Positions 1 through 6,154 are shown, counted from the stretch's first letter. The stretch: DNA of 12,475 nt from Acidaminococcus fermentans (GCA_004555735.1 SFHH01000045.1:1-12475); one strand, 5' to 3'. Numbers and translations are program-made. Notes: generated from the letters alone by a model not told the origin.

Positions 1-31
1 GCTGCGGACGACGGCGCTGTGATACCGATTC

Positions 32-60
32 ATTATACCCGTTCCCGGTAAGTGCGTCAA
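32..60 (-). promoter_or_regulatory. Strong leftward sigma-70 type promoter
   Basis: On the minus strand TTGACG (positions 60-55) is followed after exactly 17 bases by a perfect TATAAT (37-32). Transcription would start near position 25 and run left, out of the window, so the gene it serves cannot be seen. It lies downstream of the HAD gene and could restart transcription for a further leftward gene. Both boxes are read directly; activity is inferred. Confidence 0.6.
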
Positions 61-130
61 GCCTTCGCGGCAGGGGCCGGCCCGCCATTTTACCCGCTCC
101 GCCCCGGCAAAAACGGCCACACGACAACTG

Positions 131-156
131 ACCCGGTGAAAAACCTTTCACCGGGT
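131..156 (-). terminator. Hairpin downstream of the HAD gene, possible terminator
   Basis: Perfect 11-base arms (131-141 and 146-156, ACCCGGTGAAA and its complement) enclose a 4-base loop. It begins 20 bases past the stop codon of the leftward HAD phosphatase gene, where a terminator is expected. There is no clear T-run on either side, so termination would be weak or factor-dependent. The rest of 1-176 shows no credible coding frame. Confidence 0.4.
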
Positions 157-176
157 TGGTCGATGGTATGTCAGCG

Positions 177-1010
177 TCAGGTATGCAGCAGGCGGCGCTC
201 GATATAGTCGGCCACGCCGTCCTCCTCGTTGCTCAGCGTCACGTCGTCAGCAAGCGCTTTGATCCGCTCGATCGCGTTGCCCATGGCCACGCCCGTGCCC
301 GCCGCGGCGAGCAGCTCCTCGTCGTTTCCGCCGTCGCCGAAGGCCAGGGTCTGCCCGGGCGAAATGTGCATGTGCGCGCACAGCGAGCGCAGTGCCCGCC
401 CCTTGTCCGCCGCGATGTCCGTGATCTCGAAGTTGTGCCCCAGCGAGGTTGAAATCTCAAACCCGCCCATGGCCAGCATGGGCTCGATGGCGCGCTCGCG
501 CAGATCGGGCGGACAGTCGAAGACGCTGATCTTCTCCAGCCCCGGCGCGCCCTGTGCGAAGAAGTCCCGGATGTCCTCCACGACGATGCCGCCACCCGCG
601 CCCAGGTATTCCCTGTGCCAGCGGGCGCGCAGACGCGCGGGCCAGAGCGCATGGCTGCGCCGGTCCATCAGGATGTCCCCGCGGACGTACCACTCGATCA
701 CGCAGTCGTTGGGCTCCAGCAGCCGCCAGGCCGCCTCGGCGCGCGCCGCGCTCATATACGCCGAAAAGACGGTCCCGCCCGTGGCGAGATCCGTGCAGGC
801 CGCACCGTTGCTGGTGATGGCGTAGTCAAATCCGATCTCCGCGATGGCGGGCGGCAGCGTGCACTGCACGCGTCCCGTGCAGGCGCAAAGGCGAATGCCC
901 TGTGCCTTCGCCGCCGCAAGCGCGCTGCGCGTGCGCGGGGAGACGGTCAGGTGATCCCCGCGCAGCAGCGTGCCGTCCAGATCGGTCAGCAGCAGTCTGA
1001 TGTCCTTCAT
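177..1010 (-). CDS. Cof-type HAD-superfamily hydrolase (subfamily IIB phosphatase)
   Basis: This is a 277-residue cytosolic phosphatase of the Cof/YidA type, a family that dephosphorylates small molecules, often sugar phosphates. All HAD motifs are visible: DLDGT with nucleophile Asp10 and acid/base Asp12, CTGR at 44-47, Lys203 in DKG, and GDGGND at 225-230 with metal ligands Asp226 and Asp230. The cap between motifs II and III is the larger C2 type. Length is normal for the family. The ATG lies one base past the stop of the upstream permease gene (TGA-T-ATG), so it is the last gene of the transport operon and is probably translationally coupled to it. That suggests it acts on a phosphorylated product of the imported substrate, but the substrate cannot be read from sequence. 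Arginine codons are mainly CGC and GC is high, unlike genes right of position 2455. Confidence 0.9.
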   Translation of the reverse strand: MKDIRLLLTDLDGTLLRGDHLTVSPRTRSALAAAKAQGIRLCACTGRVQCTLPPAIAEIGFDYAITSNGAACTDLATGGTVFSAYMSAARAEAAWRLLEPNDCVIEWYVRGDILMDRRSHALWPARLRARWHREYLGAGGGIVVEDIRDFFAQGAPGLEKISVFDCPPDLRERAIEPMLAMGGFEISTSLGHNFEITDIAADKGRALRSLCAHMHISPGQTLAFGDGGNDEELLAAAGTGVAMGNAIERIKALADDVTLSNEEDGVADYIERRLLHT

Positions 1011-1011
1011 A

Positions 1012-1866
1012 TCACTTCATCGCCGCTTTGGTGAATCCGCTGAGCATGTGCTTCTGGAAGATCGCAAACACGATGAACACCGGGATGACGGACAGCAGCA
1101 CGCCCGCCATGATCTGATGGTAGTTGTTGGTGACCTCGCCGCCGTAGGAGGTGCGCAGCTTCTGGATGCCGACGGTGAGCAGGTACATGTTCTGTTCCTT
1201 GACGATGACCTTCGGCCAGAAGTAGTTGTTCCAGCCGTTCATGAACGCCGTCAGCGCGACGGTAATCACCGTGGGCTTGCACATCGGCACCATGATTTTG
1301 AACAGGATGCCCAGCTTGCTCATGCCGTCCACCTGCGCCGCCTCGATATAGCTGTCATCGACGCCCATAAACGCCTGGCGCAGCAGGAAGATGGTGTAGG
1401 AGGACACCGCGCCCGCGATCCAGATGCCCCAGTAGGTGCTCATCATGCCCACCTGTGCCACCATGATGTACAGCGGGATGAACGTCACCTGCAGCGGGAT
1501 CATCATCGCGCCCAGCACGACAATGAACAGCAGGTGCTTGCCGCGGAAGCGTCCCTTCGAGAAGGCATACGCTGCCATGATGCCCAGCAGCAGCTCGCTG
1601 GCCATCTGCATGGCCGTGACGACCGCCGTGTTGAGCATATAGCGGAAGAACGGCACCTTGTTGATGACGTAGGTGAAGTTTTCAAGCTGGGGCACGGACG
1701 GCCAGAAGACCAGCGTGCTGCCCATGACCTCGGATTCCGTCTTGAGCGACGTGGAAAGCATCCAGAACAGCGGGAAGACCATCACAACGGTGATCATGAC
1801 CGCAGCTGCCGTGCGCACGATGAGTCCGATCCGGGGCAGTCTGCGATGCTTCGTCAGTTTTTTCAT
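1012..1866 (-). CDS. Carbohydrate ABC transporter permease, MalG/UgpE type
   Basis: This is a 284-residue inner-membrane permease of the MalFGK/Ugp class and would pair with the MalF-type permease upstream. It has about six hydrophobic segments. The cytoplasmic EAA loop that contacts the ATPase is clear at about residues 175-194 (EAAQVDG, then the conserved Pro of IMVPMCKP). The C terminus (LSGFTKAAMK) is like that of other MalG proteins. A longer frame starts at 1893, but GAGGAGGGG sits 9 bases before the ATG at 1866, so 1866 is preferred; this leaves a 16-base gap after the upstream stop. Arginine codons are mostly CGC and GC is near 60%. The substrate is uncertain; the upstream binding protein resembles UgpB, so glycerol phosphate or an oligosaccharide are the main options. 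Confidence 0.9.
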   Translation of the reverse strand: MKKLTKHRRLPRIGLIVRTAAAVMITVVMVFPLFWMLSTSLKTESEVMGSTLVFWPSVPQLENFTYVINKVPFFRYMLNTAVVTAMQMASELLLGIMAAYAFSKGRFRGKHLLFIVVLGAMMIPLQVTFIPLYIMVAQVGMMSTYWGIWIAGAVSSYTIFLLRQAFMGVDDSYIEAAQVDGMSKLGILFKIMVPMCKPTVITVALTAFMNGWNNYFWPKVIVKEQNMYLLTVGIQKLRTSYGGEVTNNYHQIMAGVLLSVIPVFIVFAIFQKHMLSGFTKAAMK

Positions 1867-1882
1867 CACAATTCTCCCCTCC

Positions 1883-2782
1883 TCACGCCTCATAGTGCAC
1901 GTTCTTGTTGGTGATGCGCATGGTGGACGCCGTGACGATCAGCAGCACGACGAAGAACAGCAGCGCGACCACGCTTGCCCGGTCGATGCGGTTGTCGTCA
2001 AACGCCAGCCGGTAGATGTAGTAGACCATGACCTCGGTCTGCTGGCGCGGCCCGCCTCCGGTCATGACATCCACGGACTGATAGACCTTCATCGAGCTGA
2101 TGAACGTGGTGATGAACAGGAACAGCGACGTCGGCGAGAGCAGCGGCAGCGTGATGTAGCGGAACTGCTGCAGCGGCGTCGCTCCGTCCAGCGAGGAGGC
2201 CTCGTAGTAATCCCGGGAAATGCCCAGCAGCGCCGACAGGTAGATCATCATGCTGTAACCCACGCCGTGCCAGCCCGTCAGGATCAGGATGGAGGTCAGC
2301 GCCAGCTTGCCGTCGCCCAGCCAGTTGATGTGGTTCTGCACGCCTGCCCATTCGAGCATCCGGTTGATGACGCCGTAGTCCGTGTTGAACATCCACAGGA
2401 AGATGATGCTGGCCACGGCCAGGGAAATGGTGCTGGGCAGGAAGAATGCAGAGCGGAACAGAGACTGGACTTTTTTGTTCCGGATCAGCTGGGTAAGTAC
2501 AAAGGCAAAGCCGTAGGGCAGCAAAAAATTGAAAATCAGCAGCAGCAGGACCAGGAGACCGGTATTGCACAGGATTTTGAGAAACTCTTTACTGGCAAAG
2601 ATCTGCTGATAGTTGGCCAGTCCTACGAATTTCATGGTGGGACTGATCATGTTCCACTGGAAAAAGCTCAGGTACGCATCTTCCAGCAGAGGACGGTAAT
2701 AAAACACCGCAAAAATCAGGATGGCAGGAAGCAGATAGAGCCAAGCGCAGTTCTGACCTTCCCTGGATGAGGAACGGGACAT
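1883..2782 (-). CDS. Carbohydrate ABC transporter permease, MalF/UgpA type
   Basis: This is a 299-residue membrane permease with six predicted spans and the EAA loop at about residues 194-213 (YYEASSLDG, then ITLPLLSP). The FFLPSTIS and MTGGGP segments are typical of the MalF/UgpA side of the pair. The ATG at 2782 follows a modest AAGAAG ribosome site. It lies between the binding-protein gene (141 bases upstream, with a hairpin between) and the MalG-type gene (16 bases downstream). The oddity is composition: lines coding for residues 1-108 are 45-50% GC, while those for residues 109-299 are 58-63%, with the change near position 2455. The frame is intact across the break and the protein looks whole. 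This could be a natural recombination joint, an assembly chimera, or compositional noise from hydrophobic codons. Confidence 0.9.
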   Translation of the reverse strand: MSRSSSREGQNCAWLYLLPAILIFAVFYYRPLLEDAYLSFFQWNMISPTMKFVGLANYQQIFASKEFLKILCNTGLLVLLLLIFNFLLPYGFAFVLTQLIRNKKVQSLFRSAFFLPSTISLAVASIIFLWMFNTDYGVINRMLEWAGVQNHINWLGDGKLALTSILILTGWHGVGYSMMIYLSALLGISRDYYEASSLDGATPLQQFRYITLPLLSPTSLFLFITTFISSMKVYQSVDVMTGGGPRQQTEVMVYYIYRLAFDDNRIDRASVVALLFFVVLLIVTASTMRITNKNVHYEA

Positions 2783-2803
2783 AGGATATCTTCTTTCGTT
2801 ATT

Positions 2804-2833
2804 AAAAGGGGCTGTTGCATATGCAACAGCCCT
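2804..2833 (-). terminator. Intercistronic terminator or attenuator between binding protein and permeases
   Basis: Positions 2809-2832 form a perfect 24-base palindrome (arms GGGCTGTTGCAT and its complement, no spacer). Read leftward it is followed by CTTTTAAT, so it is a classical intrinsic terminator shape lying about 90 bases past the binding-protein stop and about 27 bases before the permease start. The usual consequence of such a hairpin in ABC operons is more binding protein than permease, by partial termination or by protecting the upstream mRNA end. That role is inferred. Confidence 0.7.
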
Positions 2834-2838
2834 GTTAA

Positions 2839-2902
2839 CGGTCAGCTGTCAGTTGTCAACGGCTGGATAAAGCCAACCCAGCTGGCTTTATCCAGCTGAC
2901 CG
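2839..2902. repeat. Composite inverted repeats with degenerate heptamers
   Basis: This lies between the binding-protein stop and the terminator. Arms of 13 bases at 2862-2874 (GCTGGATAAAGCC) and 2884-2896 pair perfectly around a 9-base loop. A second, competing pairing joins CGGTCAGCTG (2839-2848) to CAGCTGACCG (2893-2902). Inside are three head-to-tail 7-base units, GTCAGCT, GTCAGTT and GTCAACG (2841-2861). It could be a REP-like element, an mRNA stabiliser, or a switchable RNA fold. Confidence 0.55.
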
Positions 2903-2923
2903 GAACTGGGGAACCGCCCTTTT

Positions 2924-4222
2924 TCATTTCAGCAGCTCGTTCACTTTGGCTGCCGTTTCCTGGAGAGCCTGGGTGGCCGGTTCTTTGCCGCTCAGGATCA
3001 CGTCCCGGACATCAATCAGAAGCTGTTCTGCCTTCAGGCCGTTCTGGCCGGGGAAGCTGGCCCATTTTACCAGGTTAGGCATGGTGGACAGGGCGGCCTG
3101 GATGTTCTTATTGGAATCGATGACCTTTTTGAAGGCACCCTCTTTGTCCATACCTTTCCGGGGCGGCAGATAGCCGGTGCCGGTGGACCACTTGGTCAGG
3201 GCCTCATTGGATTCCAGATATTTGATGAATTCCCAGGCAGCTTTTTGTTTGGCCGGATCTTTGGAGAAGCACATCAGGAAGTTGCCGCCGGCAGGGACTT
3301 TCCGGGGTTTGCCCTGGAATACAGGGAAGGGAGCAGCTACCACCTTGAAGTTGGCGCTCTTTTCAAAGTTGGCCCGTTTGCCGATGGTGGTGCACACCAT
3401 GCCCACCTTGCCAGACAGATAAGCCTGGAATCCTTCTTCGTTGGTGGCATGGAGCCCGCTGCCGTCTTTAACCATGTCAGCCAGCAGCTGATAAGCCTGG
3501 GCGGCTTCCGGGCTGTCAAAGGCGGCACGGACTTTGCCGTTTTCCTTCTTCAGCATGGCTCCGCCGTTGGATTCGATGAGAGCCTGCTGGGCCCAGTTGT
3601 CCGCATATTCCTGCATGAAGAACCCGGCGTTCCCTGTCTTGGCCTTGATGGCTTCTGCGGCTTTCTTCACTTCATCCCAGGTCTGGGGAGGATTGTCCGG
3701 ATCCAGGCCAGCCTGTTTGAACAGATCCGGATTGATGTAGAGAACGGGGACGGAGACAGAGTAGGGCAGACCGATCTGTTTGCCGTCTTCTGTCTGGGCC
3801 AGGGCCAGTACGTTGGGCAGGAAGTTATCTTTCAGGAAATTCTTGTCCTTGTCGTCCTGTTTGGCTAGGTCGTTTAGATCGGTGTACTTCAGGTTGTCAT
3901 TGGCATAGTTCAGATAGCTGTAGCCCATCTGGACCACATCCGGATTCTTGCCGGACGCCATGGCCGCCTGGAGATTCTGGGTCAGCCCCTTGTACATGTC
4001 TGGGTTGTATTTGGCGGTGACTTCGATATCCGGGTGGGATTTGTTGAATTCATCTACCAGTTGTTTCACCGTGGCACCTCCGAAGCTTTCGGAAGCCACA
4101 TGCCAGTATTCGATCTTCACTTTCTTGCCGGCACTCTTGGATCCGGCGCTGCTGCCGCAGCCCAGCACTCCCAGGGACAGGACCCCAGCCAGGGCCAGCG
4201 CCATTGTCTTTTTCCAGTTCAT
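2924..4222 (-). CDS. Extracellular solute-binding lipoprotein of an ABC importer (family 1, UgpB-like)
   Basis: This is a 432-residue binding protein carrying substrate to the permeases downstream. The N terminus is a lipoprotein signal (basic MNWKK, hydrophobic core, lipobox VLGC with Cys22), so it is tethered to the outer face of the membrane. Family-1 features follow: EYWHV near the mature start, NPDVVQMG, the hinge segment PVLYINPDLFKQAGLDPDNPP, TWDEV, the TGYLPPRKGM loop, and a C terminus ending GKEPATQALQETAAKVNELL. As recalled, the hinge and C-terminal segments match glycerol-3-phosphate-binding UgpB best, but related proteins bind oligosaccharides, so the substrate stays open. A strong AGGGAGGT site sits 6 bases before the ATG. 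It heads the leftward operon and has its own control region. Arginine codons are mainly CGG, matching the right side of the window rather than the permease and phosphatase genes it precedes. Confidence 0.9.
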   Translation of the reverse strand: MNWKKTMALALAGVLSLGVLGCGSSAGSKSAGKKVKIEYWHVASESFGGATVKQLVDEFNKSHPDIEVTAKYNPDMYKGLTQNLQAAMASGKNPDVVQMGYSYLNYANDNLKYTDLNDLAKQDDKDKNFLKDNFLPNVLALAQTEDGKQIGLPYSVSVPVLYINPDLFKQAGLDPDNPPQTWDEVKKAAEAIKAKTGNAGFFMQEYADNWAQQALIESNGGAMLKKENGKVRAAFDSPEAAQAYQLLADMVKDGSGLHATNEEGFQAYLSGKVGMVCTTIGKRANFEKSANFKVVAAPFPVFQGKPRKVPAGGNFLMCFSKDPAKQKAAWEFIKYLESNEALTKWSTGTGYLPPRKGMDKEGAFKKVIDSNKNIQAALSTMPNLVKWASFPGQNGLKAEQLLIDVRDVILSGKEPATQALQETAAKVNELLK

Positions 4223-4251
4223 TCCGTTACCTCCCTATTTTTTCTGATGAT

Positions 4252-4275
4252 TTGTTTGGAAACAAGTCCAGTATA
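4252..4275 (-). promoter_or_regulatory. Promoter and candidate operator of the transport operon
   Basis: On the minus strand a TATACT -10 (4275-4270) lies about 50 bases before the binding-protein ATG; no good -35 is seen 16-18 bases further up. Immediately downstream, across the expected start of transcription, is the dyad TTGTTT-GG-AAACAA (4252-4265). A perfect dyad at the start site of a sugar operon suggests a repressor operator, for example of a LacI- or GntR-type regulator. No regulator gene for it is in the window. Confidence 0.4.
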
Positions 4276-4354
4276 GGGAAATAAGGTAAAGGTTTCGCAG
4301 TCCATAAGTAAAAATAATGTAATTTATGGCAGTACTTTGTAAAGTTCTGTAAGA

Positions 4355-4383
4355 TTGCATTCCCCAGGTTAGCTTGGTATAAT
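4355..4383 (+). promoter_or_regulatory. Strong rightward promoter for the small peptide and C69 dipeptidase
   Basis: TTGCAT (4355-4360), a 17-base spacer, then a perfect TATAAT (4378-4383) with an extended -10 TG two bases before it. Transcription would start near 4390, giving a leader of about 38 bases to the small ORF at 4428. It is back to back with the leftward transport promoter. No second convincing promoter is seen between the peptide and the dipeptidase gene, so it probably serves both. Confidence 0.7.
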
Positions 4384-4427
4384 AAAGAAAAAGCGGCAGG
4401 GAAGGACCTGCAAGGGGGTATGCATCC

Positions 4428-4508
4428 ATGAAACAGCATAAATTTTGGGCCTGGGCCACGGTCTTTGCCTTTGCCATGACCATGTTCACTGGGATGAAGA
4501 GAAAATAA
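4428..4508 (+). CDS. 26-residue single-span membrane peptide (small ORF or leader)
   Basis: This is a very short gene of unknown function, below normal ORF cut-offs. It has a basic start (MKQHK), an aromatic and small-residue hydrophobic segment of about 17 residues from FWAWATVF to about MTMFTG, and a basic end (MKRK), the layout of a one-span membrane peptide. Support for expression is good: a strong promoter at 4355-4383, an AAGGGGGT ribosome site 8 bases before the ATG, and a hairpin starting 4 bases past the TAA. Another ATG at 4420 gives only three codons. It lies 57 bases before the C69 dipeptidase gene. It may be an independent membrane microprotein or a leader peptide whose translation governs the hairpin. 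It holds two Trp codons close together but no run of one amino acid, so classical amino-acid attenuation is not obvious. Confidence 0.55.
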   Translation: MKQHKFWAWATVFAFAMTMFTGMKRK

Positions 4509-4512
4509 AAAA

Positions 4513-4540
4513 GGAGGCTGCTGCAGATGCGGCAGCTTCT
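4513..4540 (+). terminator. Hairpin between small ORF and dipeptidase gene (weak terminator or attenuator)
   Basis: Arms 4513-4524 (GGAGGCTGCTGC) and 4529-4540 form a 12-pair stem with a 4-base loop. Three pairs are G-U in the rightward RNA and would be A-C mismatches in the leftward RNA, so the rightward transcript is the one that folds. An A-run precedes it but no T-run follows, so termination should be leaky and read-through would feed the dipeptidase gene. Confidence 0.5.
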
Positions 4541-4565
4541 CCTGTATACGAAAGGAGAGGGGACA

Positions 4566-6032
4566 ATGCCTTGTACCACATTATTAGTAGGGAAGAATGC
4601 AACCGTTGACGGATCCACTATGATGGCCCGGAATGAAGATTCTCCTTCTGGGAAGTTCACTTCCAAAAAGTTCATCGTGGTTCGGCCGGAAGAGCAGCCC
4701 CGGCATTACAAAAGCGTGATTTCGAAGGTGGAAATCGAGCTGCCGGACAATCCTCTCCGGTATACGGCTATGCCCAATGCCCAGGCTACGGAAGGGATCT
4801 GGGGAGAAGCGGGGATCAACGCCGCCAATGTGACCATGTCGGAAACGGAGACCATCACGTCCAATCCCCGGGTCCTGGGCGCCGATCCTTTGGAGCCCGG
4901 CGGCATCGGGGAAGAAGACCTGCTGACCCTGGTGCTGCCCTATATCCGGTCTGCCCGGGAAGGGGTACTGCAGCTGGGGAGCCTGCTGGAACAGTACGGG
5001 ACCTATGAGATGAACGGTATCGGATTCCAGGATGTCAATGAAATCTGGTGGCTGGAAAGCATCGGGGGCCATCACTGGATCGCCAAACGGGTGCCTGATG
5101 ATGAGGCGGTGGTGATGCCCAACCAGCAGGGCATCGATTTCCTGGATCTGGCGGATGCCCTGGGGCCAGGGAAGGACAACCTGTGTTCCTGTGACTTGGC
5201 GGAATTCATCGAAGAAAACCATCTGGACCTGACTCTGGCAGAAGACCGGGAAGGACCGGTGGCAGAAGATACGGCTTTTGACTGCCGGTCCGCCTTTGGC
5301 AGCCATGACGATGCGGACCATACTTACAATACCCCCCGGGCCTGGTACATGCTCCGATGCCTGATTCCTTTCAGTGTGGAATGGGATGGACCGGACGCGC
5401 CTTTCCAGCCGGAAGATGATGATCTGCCCTGGTCCGTGGAGCCGGACCGGAAGGTGACGGTGGAAGATGTGAAATACATCCTCAGCAGCCATTACCAGGG
5501 GACGCCCTATGATCCCTACGGCCATAAGGGGGATGGGAGCCTCCGGGGGAAATACAGGCCCATCGGCATCAACCGGACCAATTTTCTGGCGCTCACCCAG
5601 CTGCGTCCGGACCTGCCGGAAGACCGGCGGGCGGTGGAATGGATTGCCGAAGGGTGCAACGTGTTCAACGCCTTCGTGCCTTTTTACACCAATGTGGATA
5701 AGACTCCGGAGTATCTGGCGGTGACAGGCGAAGAGCCGGATTCCAACCAGTTTTACTGGGCTAACCGACTGATCGGAGCCCTGGCCGATGCCCATTTCGG
5801 AGCCTGTGCCAACCTGATCGAACGGTACCAGAACAAGGTGGGGGCCCGGGCCCACGCCCTGCTGAAAGAAGGCGACCAGGGCGGAGTCGGAGAGGATATC
5901 TGCCGGTATCTGGAAGGACGGAACGAAAAAATGGCCGCCATGGCCAAAGAAGAGACCCAAAAAGTACTGGGGCAAGTCCTCTACGCCGCCAGCAACGGCA
6001 TGAAGAACGGATTTGCAAGGTCGGATGCGTGA
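4566..6032 (+). CDS. Peptidase family C69 dipeptidase (PepD-like)
   Basis: This is a 488-residue Ntn-hydrolase that cleaves dipeptides, probably in the cytosol because no signal peptide is visible. The start CTTLLVGKNATVDGSTMMAR is the C69 hallmark: Cys3 becomes the N-terminal nucleophile after removal of the first residues. Also visible are GINAANVTMSETETI, GIGEEDLLTLVLPYI, NEIWWLESIGGHHWIAKRVP and the later TNFLALTQLRPDLP and NRLIGALADAHF segments, spread over the full family length. The frame also opens at ATG 4527, but that ATG lies in the loop and stem of the preceding hairpin. AAGGAGAGGGG stands just before 4566, which places the Cys next to the N terminus as in the family, so 4566 is preferred. 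Gene order suggests read-through from the small peptide gene. Its role is likely peptide nutrition, which would suit an amino-acid-fermenting anaerobe. Confidence 0.93.
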   Translation: MPCTTLLVGKNATVDGSTMMARNEDSPSGKFTSKKFIVVRPEEQPRHYKSVISKVEIELPDNPLRYTAMPNAQATEGIWGEAGINAANVTMSETETITSNPRVLGADPLEPGGIGEEDLLTLVLPYIRSAREGVLQLGSLLEQYGTYEMNGIGFQDVNEIWWLESIGGHHWIAKRVPDDEAVVMPNQQGIDFLDLADALGPGKDNLCSCDLAEFIEENHLDLTLAEDREGPVAEDTAFDCRSAFGSHDDADHTYNTPRAWYMLRCLIPFSVEWDGPDAPFQPEDDDLPWSVEPDRKVTVEDVKYILSSHYQGTPYDPYGHKGDGSLRGKYRPIGINRTNFLALTQLRPDLPEDRRAVEWIAEGCNVFNAFVPFYTNVDKTPEYLAVTGEEPDSNQFYWANRLIGALADAHFGACANLIERYQNKVGARAHALLKEGDQGGVGEDICRYLEGRNEKMAAMAKEETQKVLGQVLYAASNGMKNGFARSDA

Positions 6033-6056
6033 GGGGTGTGATAAATATTTTCACAC

Positions 6057-6109
6057 GGTCACTGGTCACTGGCCGACGGCCCGAGACTCATAGCTCGAGA
6101 CTCGAGACC
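6057..6109. repeat. Degenerate heptamer repeat array
   Basis: This is a non-coding stretch with a period of seven. GGTCACT occurs twice head to tail (6057-6070), followed by GGCCGAC (6071-6077). After a 4-base GGCC come CGAGACT, CATAGCT, CGAGACT and CGAGACC without a break (6082-6109). It lies between the dipeptidase stop and the next hairpin. Short heptamer arrays are known between genes in some cyanobacteria; whether this is a comparable family in this organism is unknown. Confidence 0.6.
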
Positions 6110-6111
6110 CC

Positions 6112-6142
6112 AAAAAGGGGCTGTTGCGCAGGCAGCAGCCCC
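6112..6142 (+). terminator. Terminator hairpin after the C69 dipeptidase gene
   Basis: After AAAAA (6112-6116), arms GGGGCTGTTGC (6117-6127) and GCAGCAGCCCC (6132-6142) form an 11-pair stem with a 4-base loop. The one imperfect pair is U-G in the rightward RNA. The right flank (TTGTGTTAT) is T-rich but interrupted. The left A-run would give a T-run to leftward RNA, so it may also stop transcripts leaving the AraC gene. Its arm is nearly identical to the hairpin at 2809-2832. Confidence 0.65.
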
Positions 6143-6154
6143 TTGTGTTATAAT
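6124..6154 (+). promoter_or_regulatory. Candidate promoter of the ArsR-family gene
   Basis: A perfect TATAAT stands at 6149-6154, with TTGCGC (6124-6129) upstream across a long 19-base spacer. The -35 lies inside the terminator stem, so one stretch may both end the dipeptidase transcript and start the regulator transcript. The long spacer is typical of promoters that need help or are repressed, and an ArsR protein could bind here. The -10 is convincing, the -35 less so. Confidence 0.45.

Noticed and set aside
970..2770. Two long rightward open frames (970-1914 and 1673-2770) opposite the permease genes
   Set aside because: They are antisense to clear permeases, are very rich in His, Asp, Gln and Arg as expected from reverse reading of membrane-protein codons, and lack ribosome sites and recognisable motifs.
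2809..2832. Palindrome as an insertion-sequence end or attachment site
   Set aside because: No transposase, no matching partner end with target duplication; the T-run and place between two operon genes fit a terminator better.
4527..4565. Upstream start for the C69 dipeptidase at 4527
   Set aside because: That ATG is buried in a hairpin, has no ribosome site, and would put 13 extra residues before the catalytic Cys.
4235..4675. Leftward open frame across the divergent promoter region
   Set aside because: It would overlap the binding-protein promoter, the small peptide gene and the start of the dipeptidase gene; composition looks non-coding.
4584..5975. Leftward open frame of 463 codons inside the C69 gene
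   Set aside because: Fully antisense to a dipeptidase with all its family motifs; high-GC codon bias keeps the opposite frame open. No recognisable domain.
6057..6109. Possible CRISPR array
   Set aside because: Units are only 7 bases with no spacers, and no cas genes are present.
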